From: Clostridiales bacterium
Lineage (GTDB): Bacteria > Bacillota > Clostridia > Christensenellales > Aristaeellaceae
Assembly (NCBI GenBank): GCA_004557905.1
Contig: SFFH01000007.1
Location: 1-54,741 of the forward strand
Length of the DNA: 54,741 nt
Direction of reading: 5' to 3'
How positions within the stretch are numbered: the stretch's first letter is position 1; every line of letters starts with the position of its first letter. The notes under the pieces were generated by a model. That model was not told where the DNA came from, ran no database searches, and was given only the letters and a program-made list of their open reading frames with translations. Positions 30,888 to 41,148 of this stretch are shown piece after piece. The position numbers and the translations under genes were made by a program.

Positions 30888-32360
30888 ATGGAAATGCTGA
30901 CGAGGGCCGGCGAAGCGGTTGCGGGCATGGGCACGCAGCAGACGATGCTCTTGCTGTGCCTTCTGCTGGTGCTGCTGATGCTGATCGCGCTGGTGCTTTT
31001 GCACCGCCGCACGAAGCAGGCGGAGGAAAGCGTGCGCGAAATGAGCCGGGAGATCGCGCAGCAGCTGGCGCAGGCGGACGCGAGGACGCGCGAGGCGAGC
31101 CAGCAGACGCAGCGCGAATACAGCGAGGCGATGCAGGCGGTGAACGACAGCGTCGTGCGGATGATGGGCGAGATGACGCGCACGCAGCAGGGCCAGATGG
31201 ATTCCCTCGGTGGGCAGATGCGCGCGGCAGGCCGCCAGGAGGAGGAGCGCATGGAGCGCATCCGCCAGACGATGGACCGCCGGCTGAGCAGCTACGAGGA
31301 ACGCCTGAGCAGCGTGAGCAAGACGCTCGACGACAAGCTCTCCGGCAACGAGGAGCGCATGGAGCGCATGCGTGAGACGCTCGAGGGCGGGCTGATACGC
31401 ATCAGCGAGGACAACCGCCGCGAGCTCGAGCAGATGCGCCTGACGGTCGACGAAAAGCTCAGCGCGACGGTCGATCAGCGGCTGGAGGCGTCGTTTGCGC
31501 AGGTGACGCGCCGGCTCGAGCAGGTGACCAGCAGCCTGAATGCCATGCAGTCCCTGGCGGGCAGCGTGGATGAGCTCAGCCGCACGCTGGGCAGCGCGCA
31601 GCCGCTGGGCGTGTGGGGCGAGGTGCAACTGGGCACGCTGCTGGCGCAGATGCTTGCGCCGGATCAGTACGCGCAGCATGCGCCGGTGCGCCCGGGCGGC
31701 GAACCGGCGGCGGACTACGTCGTGGTGATGCCGGGTCAGGGCCACGGGCATACGGTGTATCTGCCGATCGACGCAAGCCTGCCGATGCGCGAGTACACGG
31801 AGCTGCGCGCGGCGCTGGAGCACGGCTCGCGCGAGGACGTGGAGAGCGCGCGCGGGCTGCTGGAGTCCGCCGTGCGCATGCATGCGCGCCGCATGAGCGA
31901 AAAGCTGATCGCTCCGCCGTACACGACGGATTACGGCGTGCTGTTTTTGAGCAGCGAGGGGCTGTATGCGGAGGTGCTGCGCATCAGCGGCCTGGCCGAG
32001 CGCATCCAGAGCGAGAGCCGCATGGTGATCGCCGGGCCGACGACGTTTGCCGCGCTTCTGCAGAGCCTGCAGATGGGCTTCCGTTCGCTGGCCATCGAGC
32101 AGCGGACGGAGGAGATCATGGCGCTGCTGGGCGCTGTGCGCACGGATTTCAGCGGCTTTGCGGGCCTGCTCAGCCGCACGCAGAAGCGCCTGCGCCAGGC
32201 GAGCGAGACGATCGAGACGGCGCAGCGCCACAGCGAGAGCATCGCGCGCAGGCTGTCCGACGTGGGCGAGCTGCCGGACGATCAGACCAGGGCGCTGCTC
32301 GGCGAGGACGCCGTGGAGACGGAGCATCCCTTTGACGATGATGACGACGGCTGGGATTGA
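30888..32360 (+). CDS. rmuC: DNA recombination protein RmuC-like
   Basis: 490 aa. An N-terminal membrane helix (TMLLLCLLLVLLMLIALVLL) is followed by a long coiled coil (about 45-220, Glu/Arg-rich heptads). The RmuC nuclease-like domain then has GSAQPLGVWGEVQLGTLL, the core YLPIDASLPMREY (in many homologues LPIDAKFP) and AIEQRTEEIMALLGAVRTDF. RmuC proteins are linked to limiting inversions and processing DNA ends, with a predicted PD-(D/E)xK fold. The C-terminus is Asp-rich. ATG 30888 has GGAG about 9 nt upstream; an ATG 15 codons earlier gives an unlikely extension. It is followed by a perfect terminator. Confidence 0.88.
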   Translation: MEMLTRAGEAVAGMGTQQTMLLLCLLLVLLMLIALVLLHRRTKQAEESVREMSREIAQQLAQADARTREASQQTQREYSEAMQAVNDSVVRMMGEMTRTQQGQMDSLGGQMRAAGRQEEERMERIRQTMDRRLSSYEERLSSVSKTLDDKLSGNEERMERMRETLEGGLIRISEDNRRELEQMRLTVDEKLSATVDQRLEASFAQVTRRLEQVTSSLNAMQSLAGSVDELSRTLGSAQPLGVWGEVQLGTLLAQMLAPDQYAQHAPVRPGGEPAADYVVVMPGQGHGHTVYLPIDASLPMREYTELRAALEHGSREDVESARGLLESAVRMHARRMSEKLIAPPYTTDYGVLFLSSEGLYAEVLRISGLAERIQSESRMVIAGPTTFAALLQSLQMGFRSLAIEQRTEEIMALLGAVRTDFSGFAGLLSRTQKRLRQASETIETAQRHSESIARRLSDVGELPDDQTRALLGEDAVETEHPFDDDDDGWD

Positions 32361-32385
32361 CGGCCGGACATGGATGGACCATACG

Positions 32386-32415
32386 GAAAAGCGTGTCGAG
32401 CGCTTTTCTTTTTTT
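32386..32415 (+). terminator. Intrinsic terminator after rmuC
   Basis: GAAAAGCG (32386-32393), a 7-nt loop and CGCTTTTC (32401-32408) are followed by seven T. Confidence 0.85.
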
Positions 32416-32492
32416 GCACCCGGCACCGACAGCGGCAGATTGCAATCTCCTATACAATGATCCCATATTCTGAGCGTAAAGGCGGGAAGGGT

Positions 32493-34562
32493 ATGGCACA
32501 GAGCGCGGCGACAGGGTATGAAGCGATTCGGGAAGAGGACAGGGAGCGGACGGGCTTGCTGGCGGGCATTGAGCAAACGCTGAGGAACCGCGGCACGGCG
32601 GCGCAGCGCGTGCTGTGCCTGCTTTTGATGGCGCTGCTCGCCCCGGCGAACCTGCCGGGCGGCGGCTATGCCTGTCAGGCCGCGATGTTCGCCGTGCTGC
32701 TGCGCCAGGGCTTTTGCGTGCCGTTTGCGTTCGCCGGCGTGGCGGTTGGCTTTGCGTCGCATTTCGTCTCAGGGAATCTGATGGGCTGCTGGCAGATGGC
32801 GGTCTGTGCGCTGCTGTGGCTCACCTGCGGGTTGTGGGTGCGCCCGAACACCCGGATGACCATGGCAGCGGCGGTGCTGCTTGCGCAGCTGACGGCCGGG
32901 GCGATCACGGGCGTGGCATCCTGGCTGGATGGACTGACGCTTGCGCTCACGGCGCTGGCCGGCGCGGGCTTGAGCGCGTTGTATGACGGCGCGGCGCTGG
33001 CCGTCTGCCATCGGGACGAGCTGGACGGCGAGACGCGGCCGCTGTGCGTGATGGCGGTCTGCGCGTCGCTGGCGGCGGGTATCCTGCATCTGCCGCAGGG
33101 CGATATTCTCGCCGCCAGCATGGCGCTGTACCTGACGCTCGAGCACGCGTATGTCGGCGGCGCGTCGCAAGCGCTTTTGTGCGCGGGCGTGCTGGGCGGC
33201 ACGGTCTCGCTGGGCATGGGCAGCGTCAACATCTGCGCGATGCTGCTTTGCGGCGGCTTTCTGGCGGGCGAGATCAAGACGCGCTACCGGAGCCTGTGCC
33301 TGCTGCTGATGCTCAGCGGCATGGCGGCTGCCTGCGCGCTGCTGCGCGGCGACCTGGCGGCGATCCGTCTGCTGGTCATCTGCCTGCCGGGCGCGCTGCC
33401 GTTTCTCGTGCTCTCCAGCGTGCGGCGCGCGGCGGTGACGGGGCTGGTTGAGCGCACGGCACCGGATGAAATGACGCAGTCCGAGGCGATTGCGGTGCGC
33501 TGCGCGTCGATGATTCACGCCTGGGCGCATCTGTATGAGGACACGGCGCAGATGATGCAGGGATTGAGCGCGACGGCGGAGGAAAACCCGCTGCTGCGCC
33601 AGTGCGTGGAGCTGCTGGCCAAGACGAGCACGGCGGCGCACCAGGTCTGCGAGCGTACGCTCAGCGAGATCCGCCCGGACGACGAGGCGTACCGGCGCAT
33701 CCGCTACGCGCTCGTGCGCGCGGGCATGGAGCAGGTGCGCGTGGCCTATGCGCTGCGCATCGGCGGGCGGATGGAGACGATGCTCCTCAAGCCCGAGCAC
33801 GTCGCGCCGGTGACGCTGGAAAAGCTGGTGTCCTCCGCGTGCGGCGTGCCGATGCGCGCGTGCGCCCGGGAGGGCATGCTGTGCACGCAGGCGGTGTTTG
33901 AGCAGGCGCCCGCGCTGTCGCTGGAGATCGGCGCGGCGACGCGCAGCCGGTCCGGCGAGGAGGTGGCGGGCGACAGCTACGTCTCCCGGACGCTGCCGGG
34001 CGGACGCCATGTGCTGGCGCTGTCGGACGGCATGGGCAGCGGCGTCAATGCGATGCAGGAGAGCCACGCGGCGCTGCGGCTGATGGTGGAGAGCCTGCGC
34101 GCGGGCTACACGAGGGCGCAGGCGCTGGACGTGGTGAACGCGCTGATGCTCATGTGCACGGGCCGGGAGATGTACGCGACGATGGACCTGTGCGTGTGCG
34201 ACCTGCACACGGGCGAGACTGCGTTTGAAAAGCTGGGCGCGTGCGCGTCGTACGTCGTGCGCGACGGCGAGGTGCGCGCCATCGGCGCGGACACGCTGCC
34301 GGTGGGCGTCCTTCCGGATGTGGAATCCAAATCGCTGCGCATGACGCTGCGCCCGGGCGACGTGGTGATCCTGCTGACCGACGGCGTGGCGGGGGCGTAT
34401 CCCGGCGGCGAGGAGGCACTGCGCGCGGCGATTGCCAAGTTCTGCTGGCTGCATCCGCAGGCCGTGGGCGAGCGTCTGATCGGGCAGTGCCTGCAATCGG
34501 GCGAGGCGAAAGACGACATGGCGGTGCTCTGCGCGCGTGTGAGCCGGTCCATTTTGGAATAA
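32493..34562 (+). CDS. spoIIE: Stage II sporulation protein E, PP2C-type phosphatase
   Basis: 689 aa. About ten N-terminal membrane helices (residues 30-310) lead to a cytoplasmic linker and a C-terminal PP2C phosphatase with the metal motifs SGEEVAGDSYVS and ALSDGMGSG, LLTDGVAGAYPG and KDDMAVLCARV. SpoIIE dephosphorylates the anti-anti-sigma factor SpoIIAA to activate sigma-F in the forespore and helps place the polar septum. The start at 32493 (MAQSAATG) has a purine-rich region (AAAGG, GGGAAGGG) upstream; an ATG at 32460 and an ORF start at 32370 are less likely because the latter spans the rmuC terminator. A -10-like TACAAT is at 32453. It precedes tilS-hpt-ftsH as in Bacillus. Confidence 0.93.
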   Translation: MAQSAATGYEAIREEDRERTGLLAGIEQTLRNRGTAAQRVLCLLLMALLAPANLPGGGYACQAAMFAVLLRQGFCVPFAFAGVAVGFASHFVSGNLMGCWQMAVCALLWLTCGLWVRPNTRMTMAAAVLLAQLTAGAITGVASWLDGLTLALTALAGAGLSALYDGAALAVCHRDELDGETRPLCVMAVCASLAAGILHLPQGDILAASMALYLTLEHAYVGGASQALLCAGVLGGTVSLGMGSVNICAMLLCGGFLAGEIKTRYRSLCLLLMLSGMAAACALLRGDLAAIRLLVICLPGALPFLVLSSVRRAAVTGLVERTAPDEMTQSEAIAVRCASMIHAWAHLYEDTAQMMQGLSATAEENPLLRQCVELLAKTSTAAHQVCERTLSEIRPDDEAYRRIRYALVRAGMEQVRVAYALRIGGRMETMLLKPEHVAPVTLEKLVSSACGVPMRACAREGMLCTQAVFEQAPALSLEIGAATRSRSGEEVAGDSYVSRTLPGGRHVLALSDGMGSGVNAMQESHAALRLMVESLRAGYTRAQALDVVNALMLMCTGREMYATMDLCVCDLHTGETAFEKLGACASYVVRDGEVRAIGADTLPVGVLPDVESKSLRMTLRPGDVVILLTDGVAGAYPGGEEALRAAIAKFCWLHPQAVGERLIGQCLQSGEAKDDMAVLCARVSRSILE

Positions 34563-34574
34563 TGCGCAGATCGT

Positions 34575-34608
34575 GCGCCGGAAGCCAGGAACTTCCGGCG
34601 CTTTTTTT
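34575..34608 (+). terminator. Intrinsic terminator after spoIIE
   Basis: GCGCCGGAAG (34575-34584), a 7-nt loop and CTTCCGGCGC (34592-34601) are followed by seven T. Confidence 0.9.
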
Positions 34609-34619
34609 GTGCGGAAACC

Positions 34620-34648
34620 TTGCCATTTTGGTGCTGACAGGGTACAAT
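34620..34648 (+). promoter_or_regulatory. Promoter of the tilS-hpt-ftsH operon
   Basis: TTGCCA (34620-34625), a 17-nt spacer and TACAAT (34643-34648), about 30 nt before ATG 34679. Confidence 0.7.
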
Positions 34649-34678
34649 AGATTCTGTATGGACAGGAGTAGACGGATC

Positions 34679-36049
34679 ATGACGGCGGATGAATTTTGCC
34701 TGCGCTTATCGAAGGACTGCGGCGTTGCCCCCGGCAGTCATGTGCTGCTTGCCCTCAGCGGCGGTGCGGACTCGGTGGCGCTTTTCTGCCTGCTGCTTGA
34801 GGCGCGCGAAAGCATGCCGCTCGTCCTCTCCTGCGCCCATGTGGAGCACGGCATCCGCGGCGAGGCGTCGCTTTCGGATCTGGCGTTTGTCCGGACGCTG
34901 TGCGAAGAGAAGCGTGTCCCGCTCTATACGGCCCATGTCGACGCGCCGGCGTATGCCCGCGAGCACGGCTGCGGGCTGGAGGACGCCGCGCGGACGCTGC
35001 GCTACGCCTTCCTGAACCGCACGGCGGACGAGATCGGCGCGGACGCGATTGCGCTGGCGCATCACGCGGGGGATCAGGCGGAGACGGTGCTGCTGCACGC
35101 GATGCGCGGCAGCGATATCCGCGGGCTGTGCGCCATGCGTATGCGAAGCGGACGGCTGATCCGGCCGCTGCTTGACTGCCGGCCCGAGGCGCTGCGCGCC
35201 TGCCTGGCCGCCATCGGCCAGCCGTTTTGCGAGGACGCGACCAACGATGACCGGACATACGCGAGAAACCGCGTGCGCCACGACGTGCTGCCGCAGATGG
35301 AGCAGGCCGTGCCAGGCGCGGGCGCTGCGCTTTGCCGGCTGGCCCGCGCGGCGCAGCGGGACGAGGACTACTTTGACGGACAGATCGACGCGCTGCACCT
35401 GCGGACGCTTCCGCTTGTGGACGGCGCGGCGGTGGAAAAGCGCGCGCTGACCGGGCTGCACCCGGCGCTCCTTTCGCGCGTACTCGTGCGGCTGATCCGG
35501 CACGCGGGGCTTGCGCCGCAGTTTGCGGAGACGGTCGGCCGGATCATGGACGCGCTTGCGCGGGAGGATGCGGCAGTCAACCTGATGGGCGGCGCGCATG
35601 CGGTGATCGGGCGGCGGTATCTGTGCCTGATCCGCGCGGACGCACCGTGCCCGGAGACGCCGCTTCGCGTGCCGGGCGTGACGGATACGCCCTTTGGCCG
35701 CTTTGAGGTGCGGCCCGCGCAGCCCGGAGAACGGGGCGACGGAAGGACCGCGCAGAGCATCCCGAAACGACTGCTTCTTCACGCCAGCGTGGGCAGCCGC
35801 CGGGAGGGCGAGACGATGGTTCCCTTTGGCAGGAAAACGCCGGTGAAGCTGAAAAAGCTGATGATCGACGCGGGCGTGGAGCGCGCGATGCGCCGCAGCG
35901 TGCCGGTGGTGCGCGGTGATGGGGAAGCGCTCCTCGTGGTTGGCTTGCGCAGCGCCGAGGGCTGCCGGGGCAATAATGAAGATGAAGAAAGGATGCTCGT
36001 CCGCTTTCTGGGCCTCTGGCCCGACGAAAACGCGGACGGGAAAGCATGA
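34679..36049 (+). CDS. tilS: tRNA(Ile)-lysidine synthase
   Basis: A 456-aa N-type ATP pyrophosphatase that converts C34 of the CAU-anticodon tRNA-Ile to lysidine so that it reads AUA. The PP-loop SGGADS is at residues 27-32, followed by the family motifs HVEHGIRGEAS and ALAHHAGDQAETVLLHAMRG. The C-terminal TilS domain (PFGRKTPVKLKKLMIDAGV) is complete. ATG 34679 has AGGAG 10 nt upstream; ATG 34658 would add seven residues. The 3' end nearly overlaps hpt. The tilS-hpt-ftsH order matches Bacillus subtilis and many Clostridia. Confidence 0.93.
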   Translation: MTADEFCLRLSKDCGVAPGSHVLLALSGGADSVALFCLLLEARESMPLVLSCAHVEHGIRGEASLSDLAFVRTLCEEKRVPLYTAHVDAPAYAREHGCGLEDAARTLRYAFLNRTADEIGADAIALAHHAGDQAETVLLHAMRGSDIRGLCAMRMRSGRLIRPLLDCRPEALRACLAAIGQPFCEDATNDDRTYARNRVRHDVLPQMEQAVPGAGAALCRLARAAQRDEDYFDGQIDALHLRTLPLVDGAAVEKRALTGLHPALLSRVLVRLIRHAGLAPQFAETVGRIMDALAREDAAVNLMGGAHAVIGRRYLCLIRADAPCPETPLRVPGVTDTPFGRFEVRPAQPGERGDGRTAQSIPKRLLLHASVGSRREGETMVPFGRKTPVKLKKLMIDAGVERAMRRSVPVVRGDGEALLVVGLRSAEGCRGNNEDEERMLVRFLGLWPDENADGKA

Positions 36050-36069
36050 AACAGGAGGACGAGGTCATC

Positions 36070-36627
36070 ATGGAAAACAGAGCAATGTATTCGGATCTCA
36101 AGGACGAGCTGCTGCTCACGCGCGAGCAGATTGCCGCGCGCGTCAAGGAGATGGGCAAGCAAATCACCGAGGACTTCAAGGGCAAGGACCTGACCGTCAT
36201 CTGCATCCTCAAGGGCGCGGTGGTCTTCTTTGTCGACCTGGTGCGCGAGATCGACCTGCCGATGAGCATGGACTTCATGGCGATTTCCAGCTACGGCAGC
36301 GCGACCAAGTCCTCCGGCGTCGTGCGCATCATGAAGGATCTGGACAAGCCGGTCAACGGCAAGGACGTGCTGGTCATCGAGGACATCGTGGACTCCGGCA
36401 TGACGCTCTCCTTCCTGCGCGAGAACCTGCTCAGCCGCGGCGCCGCGAGCCTGAAGATCGCGACGCTGCTGGACAAGCCGGAGCGCCGCCGCGTGCCGCT
36501 GCACGTGGACTACTTCGGCTTCACGATTCCGGACGAGTTCGTCGTTGGCTACGGCCTTGACTACGACGAGAAGTACCGAAATCTGCCGGACATCGGCGTG
36601 CTCAAGCCCGAGGTCTACGAGAAGTAA
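36070..36627 (+). CDS. hpt: Hypoxanthine phosphoribosyltransferase
   Basis: A 185-aa purine salvage enzyme making IMP or GMP from hypoxanthine or guanine and PRPP. The PRPP-binding loop VLVIEDIVDSGMTL is perfect, and VICILKGAVVFFVDLVREI and DFMAISSYGSATKSSG are family segments. ATG 36070 has GAGG 5 nt upstream. An upstream in-frame ATG (36046) overlaps the tilS stop as ATGA and would add eight residues; both are possible, the shorter matches family length. It is the middle gene of the tilS-hpt-ftsH operon. Confidence 0.95.
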   Translation: MENRAMYSDLKDELLLTREQIAARVKEMGKQITEDFKGKDLTVICILKGAVVFFVDLVREIDLPMSMDFMAISSYGSATKSSGVVRIMKDLDKPVNGKDVLVIEDIVDSGMTLSFLRENLLSRGAASLKIATLLDKPERRRVPLHVDYFGFTIPDEFVVGYGLDYDEKYRNLPDIGVLKPEVYEK

Positions 36628-36641
36628 TCATGTCATCACAC

Positions 36642-36655
36642 GCGGCCTAGGCCGC
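36642..36655. other. 14-bp perfect palindrome between hpt and ftsH
   Basis: GCGGCCTAGGCCGC lies just before the ftsH ribosome binding site. It could be an mRNA hairpin or an operator. There is no T-run, so termination is unlikely. Confidence 0.4.
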
Positions 36656-36670
36656 AGTTGGAGGTTTCCG

Positions 36671-38611
<1,941 letters not shown>

Positions 38612-38627
38612 CCAAGCGATAGAAACA

Positions 38628-38671
38628 GAACGCCGCGTCAGTGCTCTTGACGCGGCGGTTCCTGTATTTTT
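38628..38671 (+). terminator. Terminator after ftsH
   Basis: GAACGCCGCGTCA pairs with TGACGCGGCGGTTC (one bulged base) around GTGCTCT, followed by CTGTATTTTTG. Confidence 0.65.
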
Positions 38672-38691
38672 GCGGAGAGGAAGAAAACAGG

Positions 38692-40188
38692 ATGAAAACG
38701 GAAAAGCGCGCCGGAGAACGCCTGGTTTATGGCGGATTCCTGCTGGGTGTATTGGCCTTTTTGCTGGTGTTCTTCCTTCATTACCGTCCGCTGATCGTCG
38801 ACAATATGGACGATTGGACCTATATTTCTTTTTCGCGCGCCGCAGTGCCGATCTGGAAGTATTGGAACCCATCCAGGGTATTGCCCGAGATCCTGATGCC
38901 GGCCTGCGCGCAGGCGGCCGTCTGGTTTGTCATGCCCTTTGCGGGCGATTACGTCTGGTCCATCTCCATTGTAGCAGGCGTTTTCCTCAGCCTGATGATC
39001 ACGCTGTATATCGGGCTGTTTGCCAGGCTGCTTGCAGACCGCATGCAGCTGGGCGCGCCGGTCACCGTGCTGGTTTCCGCGCTCTTTCTGGTGTTCCACT
39101 TCAGAAGCTGGATGTCTCCGTGGATTGCCAGCCAGCACATGTTTTATACCGGGTGCATCACGACGTGCTTTTTTTACCTGATCCCTGCGCTGCTGAATAT
39201 TCAGCTGGTTCTGCTGATGGAAATCAAGAAGGACCAGGGAAGTATGGCCGATGGCGAGCATGTCATTCAAAAAGGCCTGCTGATCATCCTGCTGTATCTG
39301 GCGGTGTTTTCCAACCTGTTCAGCAGCTGCATCCTCGCGGTGTACGCGGGGTACCGTCTGCTGTGCTGCATGGCGGAAGCGATCCGCAGCCGAATGCCGC
39401 TGAAGCACTTCTTGAAAAAGAGCGGACTGTTTCTCGGCATATTGGCTGCTTGGGCGGTCTCGGTGATCTTTGAGCTTTCCGGCGGCCGGGCTAGGAACCT
39501 GTCCAGCGAAGAACCGCTGATGGACCGGATCAAGAGGGTGATTCATCTTCTGCTGGATGTGATTGAGCGGATGGAGGATACGGTATTCTATCTGAGCGCC
39601 GCGATTCTTGTGGCAGGGCTTGTGCTCATGCTGATTTCCCGATGGAAAAAGCCGGAGGACAGGACGTACGCCCTGGCGGTGCTGGGGCACCTGTTCTGTG
39701 CCGGCGTCACGCTGCTGTATCTGATTGTGCTCAGCGCATCGACGGCGTGCGAATACATCACGCGTATGGACGTGCTCATCTGCGCTGTATTCCATGTGCT
39801 GATTGCGGTGTTCTATTCGCTTTCGTATATCATCGGCAAATGGAGAAATGCCGTGCTTGCGATGCCGCTGGTGACGTTCATCATGGCGTTTGACGTGCTG
39901 CTGGGCATAGACACGTTTGCACAGAGCAATGTGCTGGGCACGTCGGCGGACGTATGCCTTAAGACCAATCGGTCGTTTGTGCAGCAGATCCTTGAAGCGG
40001 ATCAGGCTGGACTGACGGAGATGACCCTCCGGGTTCCCCGGTGCGACACGGAAGATAACTGGCCGTATGCTTTCCATATGGGCGGCAGAATGGTGACGGC
40101 GCTGAAAAGCCACGACATGATCGATCACATCGAGGTCATTCATGTCGAAGCAATTGATGACTATGATACAGAATTTGGCATCGATTGA
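38692..40188 (+). CDS. Polytopic membrane protein, DUF6056/GtrII-like
   Basis: 498 aa with about ten to twelve hydrophobic segments. The external loop after the first helix contains NMDDWTY, a pattern like the D-D/E-W motifs of GT-C type glycosyltransferases and the DUF6056 family; a role in decorating cell-surface glycans is possible but unproven. Base composition and codon use look more AT-rich than both neighbours (many TTT, ATT and TAT codons), which suggests acquisition by transfer. ATG 38692 has GAGAGGAAG upstream. It is a single gene between the ftsH terminator and a decayed repeat. The C-terminal 90 residues are soluble. Confidence 0.65.
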   Translation: MKTEKRAGERLVYGGFLLGVLAFLLVFFLHYRPLIVDNMDDWTYISFSRAAVPIWKYWNPSRVLPEILMPACAQAAVWFVMPFAGDYVWSISIVAGVFLSLMITLYIGLFARLLADRMQLGAPVTVLVSALFLVFHFRSWMSPWIASQHMFYTGCITTCFFYLIPALLNIQLVLLMEIKKDQGSMADGEHVIQKGLLIILLYLAVFSNLFSSCILAVYAGYRLLCCMAEAIRSRMPLKHFLKKSGLFLGILAAWAVSVIFELSGGRARNLSSEEPLMDRIKRVIHLLLDVIERMEDTVFYLSAAILVAGLVLMLISRWKKPEDRTYALAVLGHLFCAGVTLLYLIVLSASTACEYITRMDVLICAVFHVLIAVFYSLSYIIGKWRNAVLAMPLVTFIMAFDVLLGIDTFAQSNVLGTSADVCLKTNRSFVQQILEADQAGLTEMTLRVPRCDTEDNWPYAFHMGGRMVTALKSHDMIDHIEVIHVEAIDDYDTEFGID

Positions 40189-40209
40189 CGCTCCACTGCG
40201 CACACCATG

Positions 40210-40285
40210 GGGCATCTTCCGGGCCTTGATCTGCAGACCCGGGAAGCAAATCCTTCAGGCGGTTTCCGGGCAGCAGCCCGATCGG
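40210..40285. repeat. Decayed copy of the composite intergenic repeat
   Basis: The segment TTCAGGCGGTTTCCGGGCAG (40254-40273) followed by CAGCCCGA resembles the TCAGGCAGGTTTGGGCGGCA part of the intact copies, preceded by an imperfect CTTCCGGG/CCCGGGAAG hairpin. The similarity is partial. Confidence 0.4.
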
Positions 40286-40292
40286 AGGTCTT

Positions 40293-41144
40293 ATGAAAGC
40301 TGATCTGCACATGCACTCCACCGCGTCGGACGGCGTATACGCGCCGGATGCGCTGATGGCGCTGGCCGCCGGCCAGGGCTTTACCCATGTGGCGCTGACC
40401 GATCACGACAGCATGGCGGGGATTCCGGCTGCACGCGAGGCGGCGAAGCGGCTCGGCATGCAGCTGATTCCCGGCGTGGAGCTCAGCTGCGGCGGACAGA
40501 AGGAGATCCACATACTGGGCTACGGCTGCGATCCGGAGGACACGGCGCTGCGCACGTTCTGCGAAAGGCGCGTGGCGCAGCGCGAGGAGCGGGCCGAGGC
40601 GATGGTGCAAAGGCTCTGCGCGCTGGGCAAGCCGATCGATATGCGGCGCGTGCGCGAGCTGGCCCGGGGCGCGATTGCCAGGCCGCATATTGCGCGGGCG
40701 CTGCTGGAGGCGGGCCATGTCACGTCGGTGTCCGACGCGTTCGACCGGTTTCTGAAGCCCGGAAAGCCCGCCTATGTGCCCAAGGAGGACGTGAAGGTTG
40801 CCGAGGCGGTGCGCCTGATCGCGCAGGCGGGCGGCGTCGCCGTGCTGGCGCATCCGATGGAGCTGAAGCTGGGCGAGACGCAGCTGCAGTCGCTGATCGG
40901 CGAATGGAAGGCGCAGGGGCTTGCGGGCGTGGAGGCGTTTCACCCCAGCGCGCAGAACAACCACGCCGCCTTCCTCATGCGCATGGCCCGGCGCGAAGGG
41001 CTGCTGGTGACCGGCGGCAGCGATTTCCACGGCGAGGCGGTCCGAAAGACCGAAATCGGCGAGGGACTGGACCGCTGGACGACGATGGAAGACGACGTGC
41101 AGGCGCTGATGGCGAGCATCCGATCAGCCGGACAGACGAGGTGA
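40293..41144 (+). CDS. PHP domain phosphoesterase (TrpH/RNase AM-like)
   Basis: A 283-aa polymerase-and-histidinol-phosphatase fold enzyme. The metal motifs DLHMHSTASDG, LTDHDSM, PGVELSC, ARPHIAR, VLAHPMEL and GGSDFHGE are all present. The closest characterised relatives are TrpH/RNase AM (5'-3' exonuclease on short RNA) and 3',5'-nucleoside bisphosphate phosphatases. The start has CGGAGG 4-5 nt upstream. It is followed 4 nt later by the VanW gene, so the two are cotranscribed. The exact substrate is not determined. Confidence 0.88.
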   Translation: MKADLHMHSTASDGVYAPDALMALAAGQGFTHVALTDHDSMAGIPAAREAAKRLGMQLIPGVELSCGGQKEIHILGYGCDPEDTALRTFCERRVAQREERAEAMVQRLCALGKPIDMRRVRELARGAIARPHIARALLEAGHVTSVSDAFDRFLKPGKPAYVPKEDVKVAEAVRLIAQAGGVAVLAHPMELKLGETQLQSLIGEWKAQGLAGVEAFHPSAQNNHAAFLMRMARREGLLVTGGSDFHGEAVRKTEIGEGLDRWTTMEDDVQALMASIRSAGQTR

Positions 41145-41148
41145 AGAT

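Noticed and set aside
32394..32400. TGTCGAG, one mismatch from a Spo0A box, upstream of spoIIE
   Set aside because: It is the loop of the rmuC terminator, lies about 55 nt from the -10-like TACAAT and has no partner box; chance is likely.
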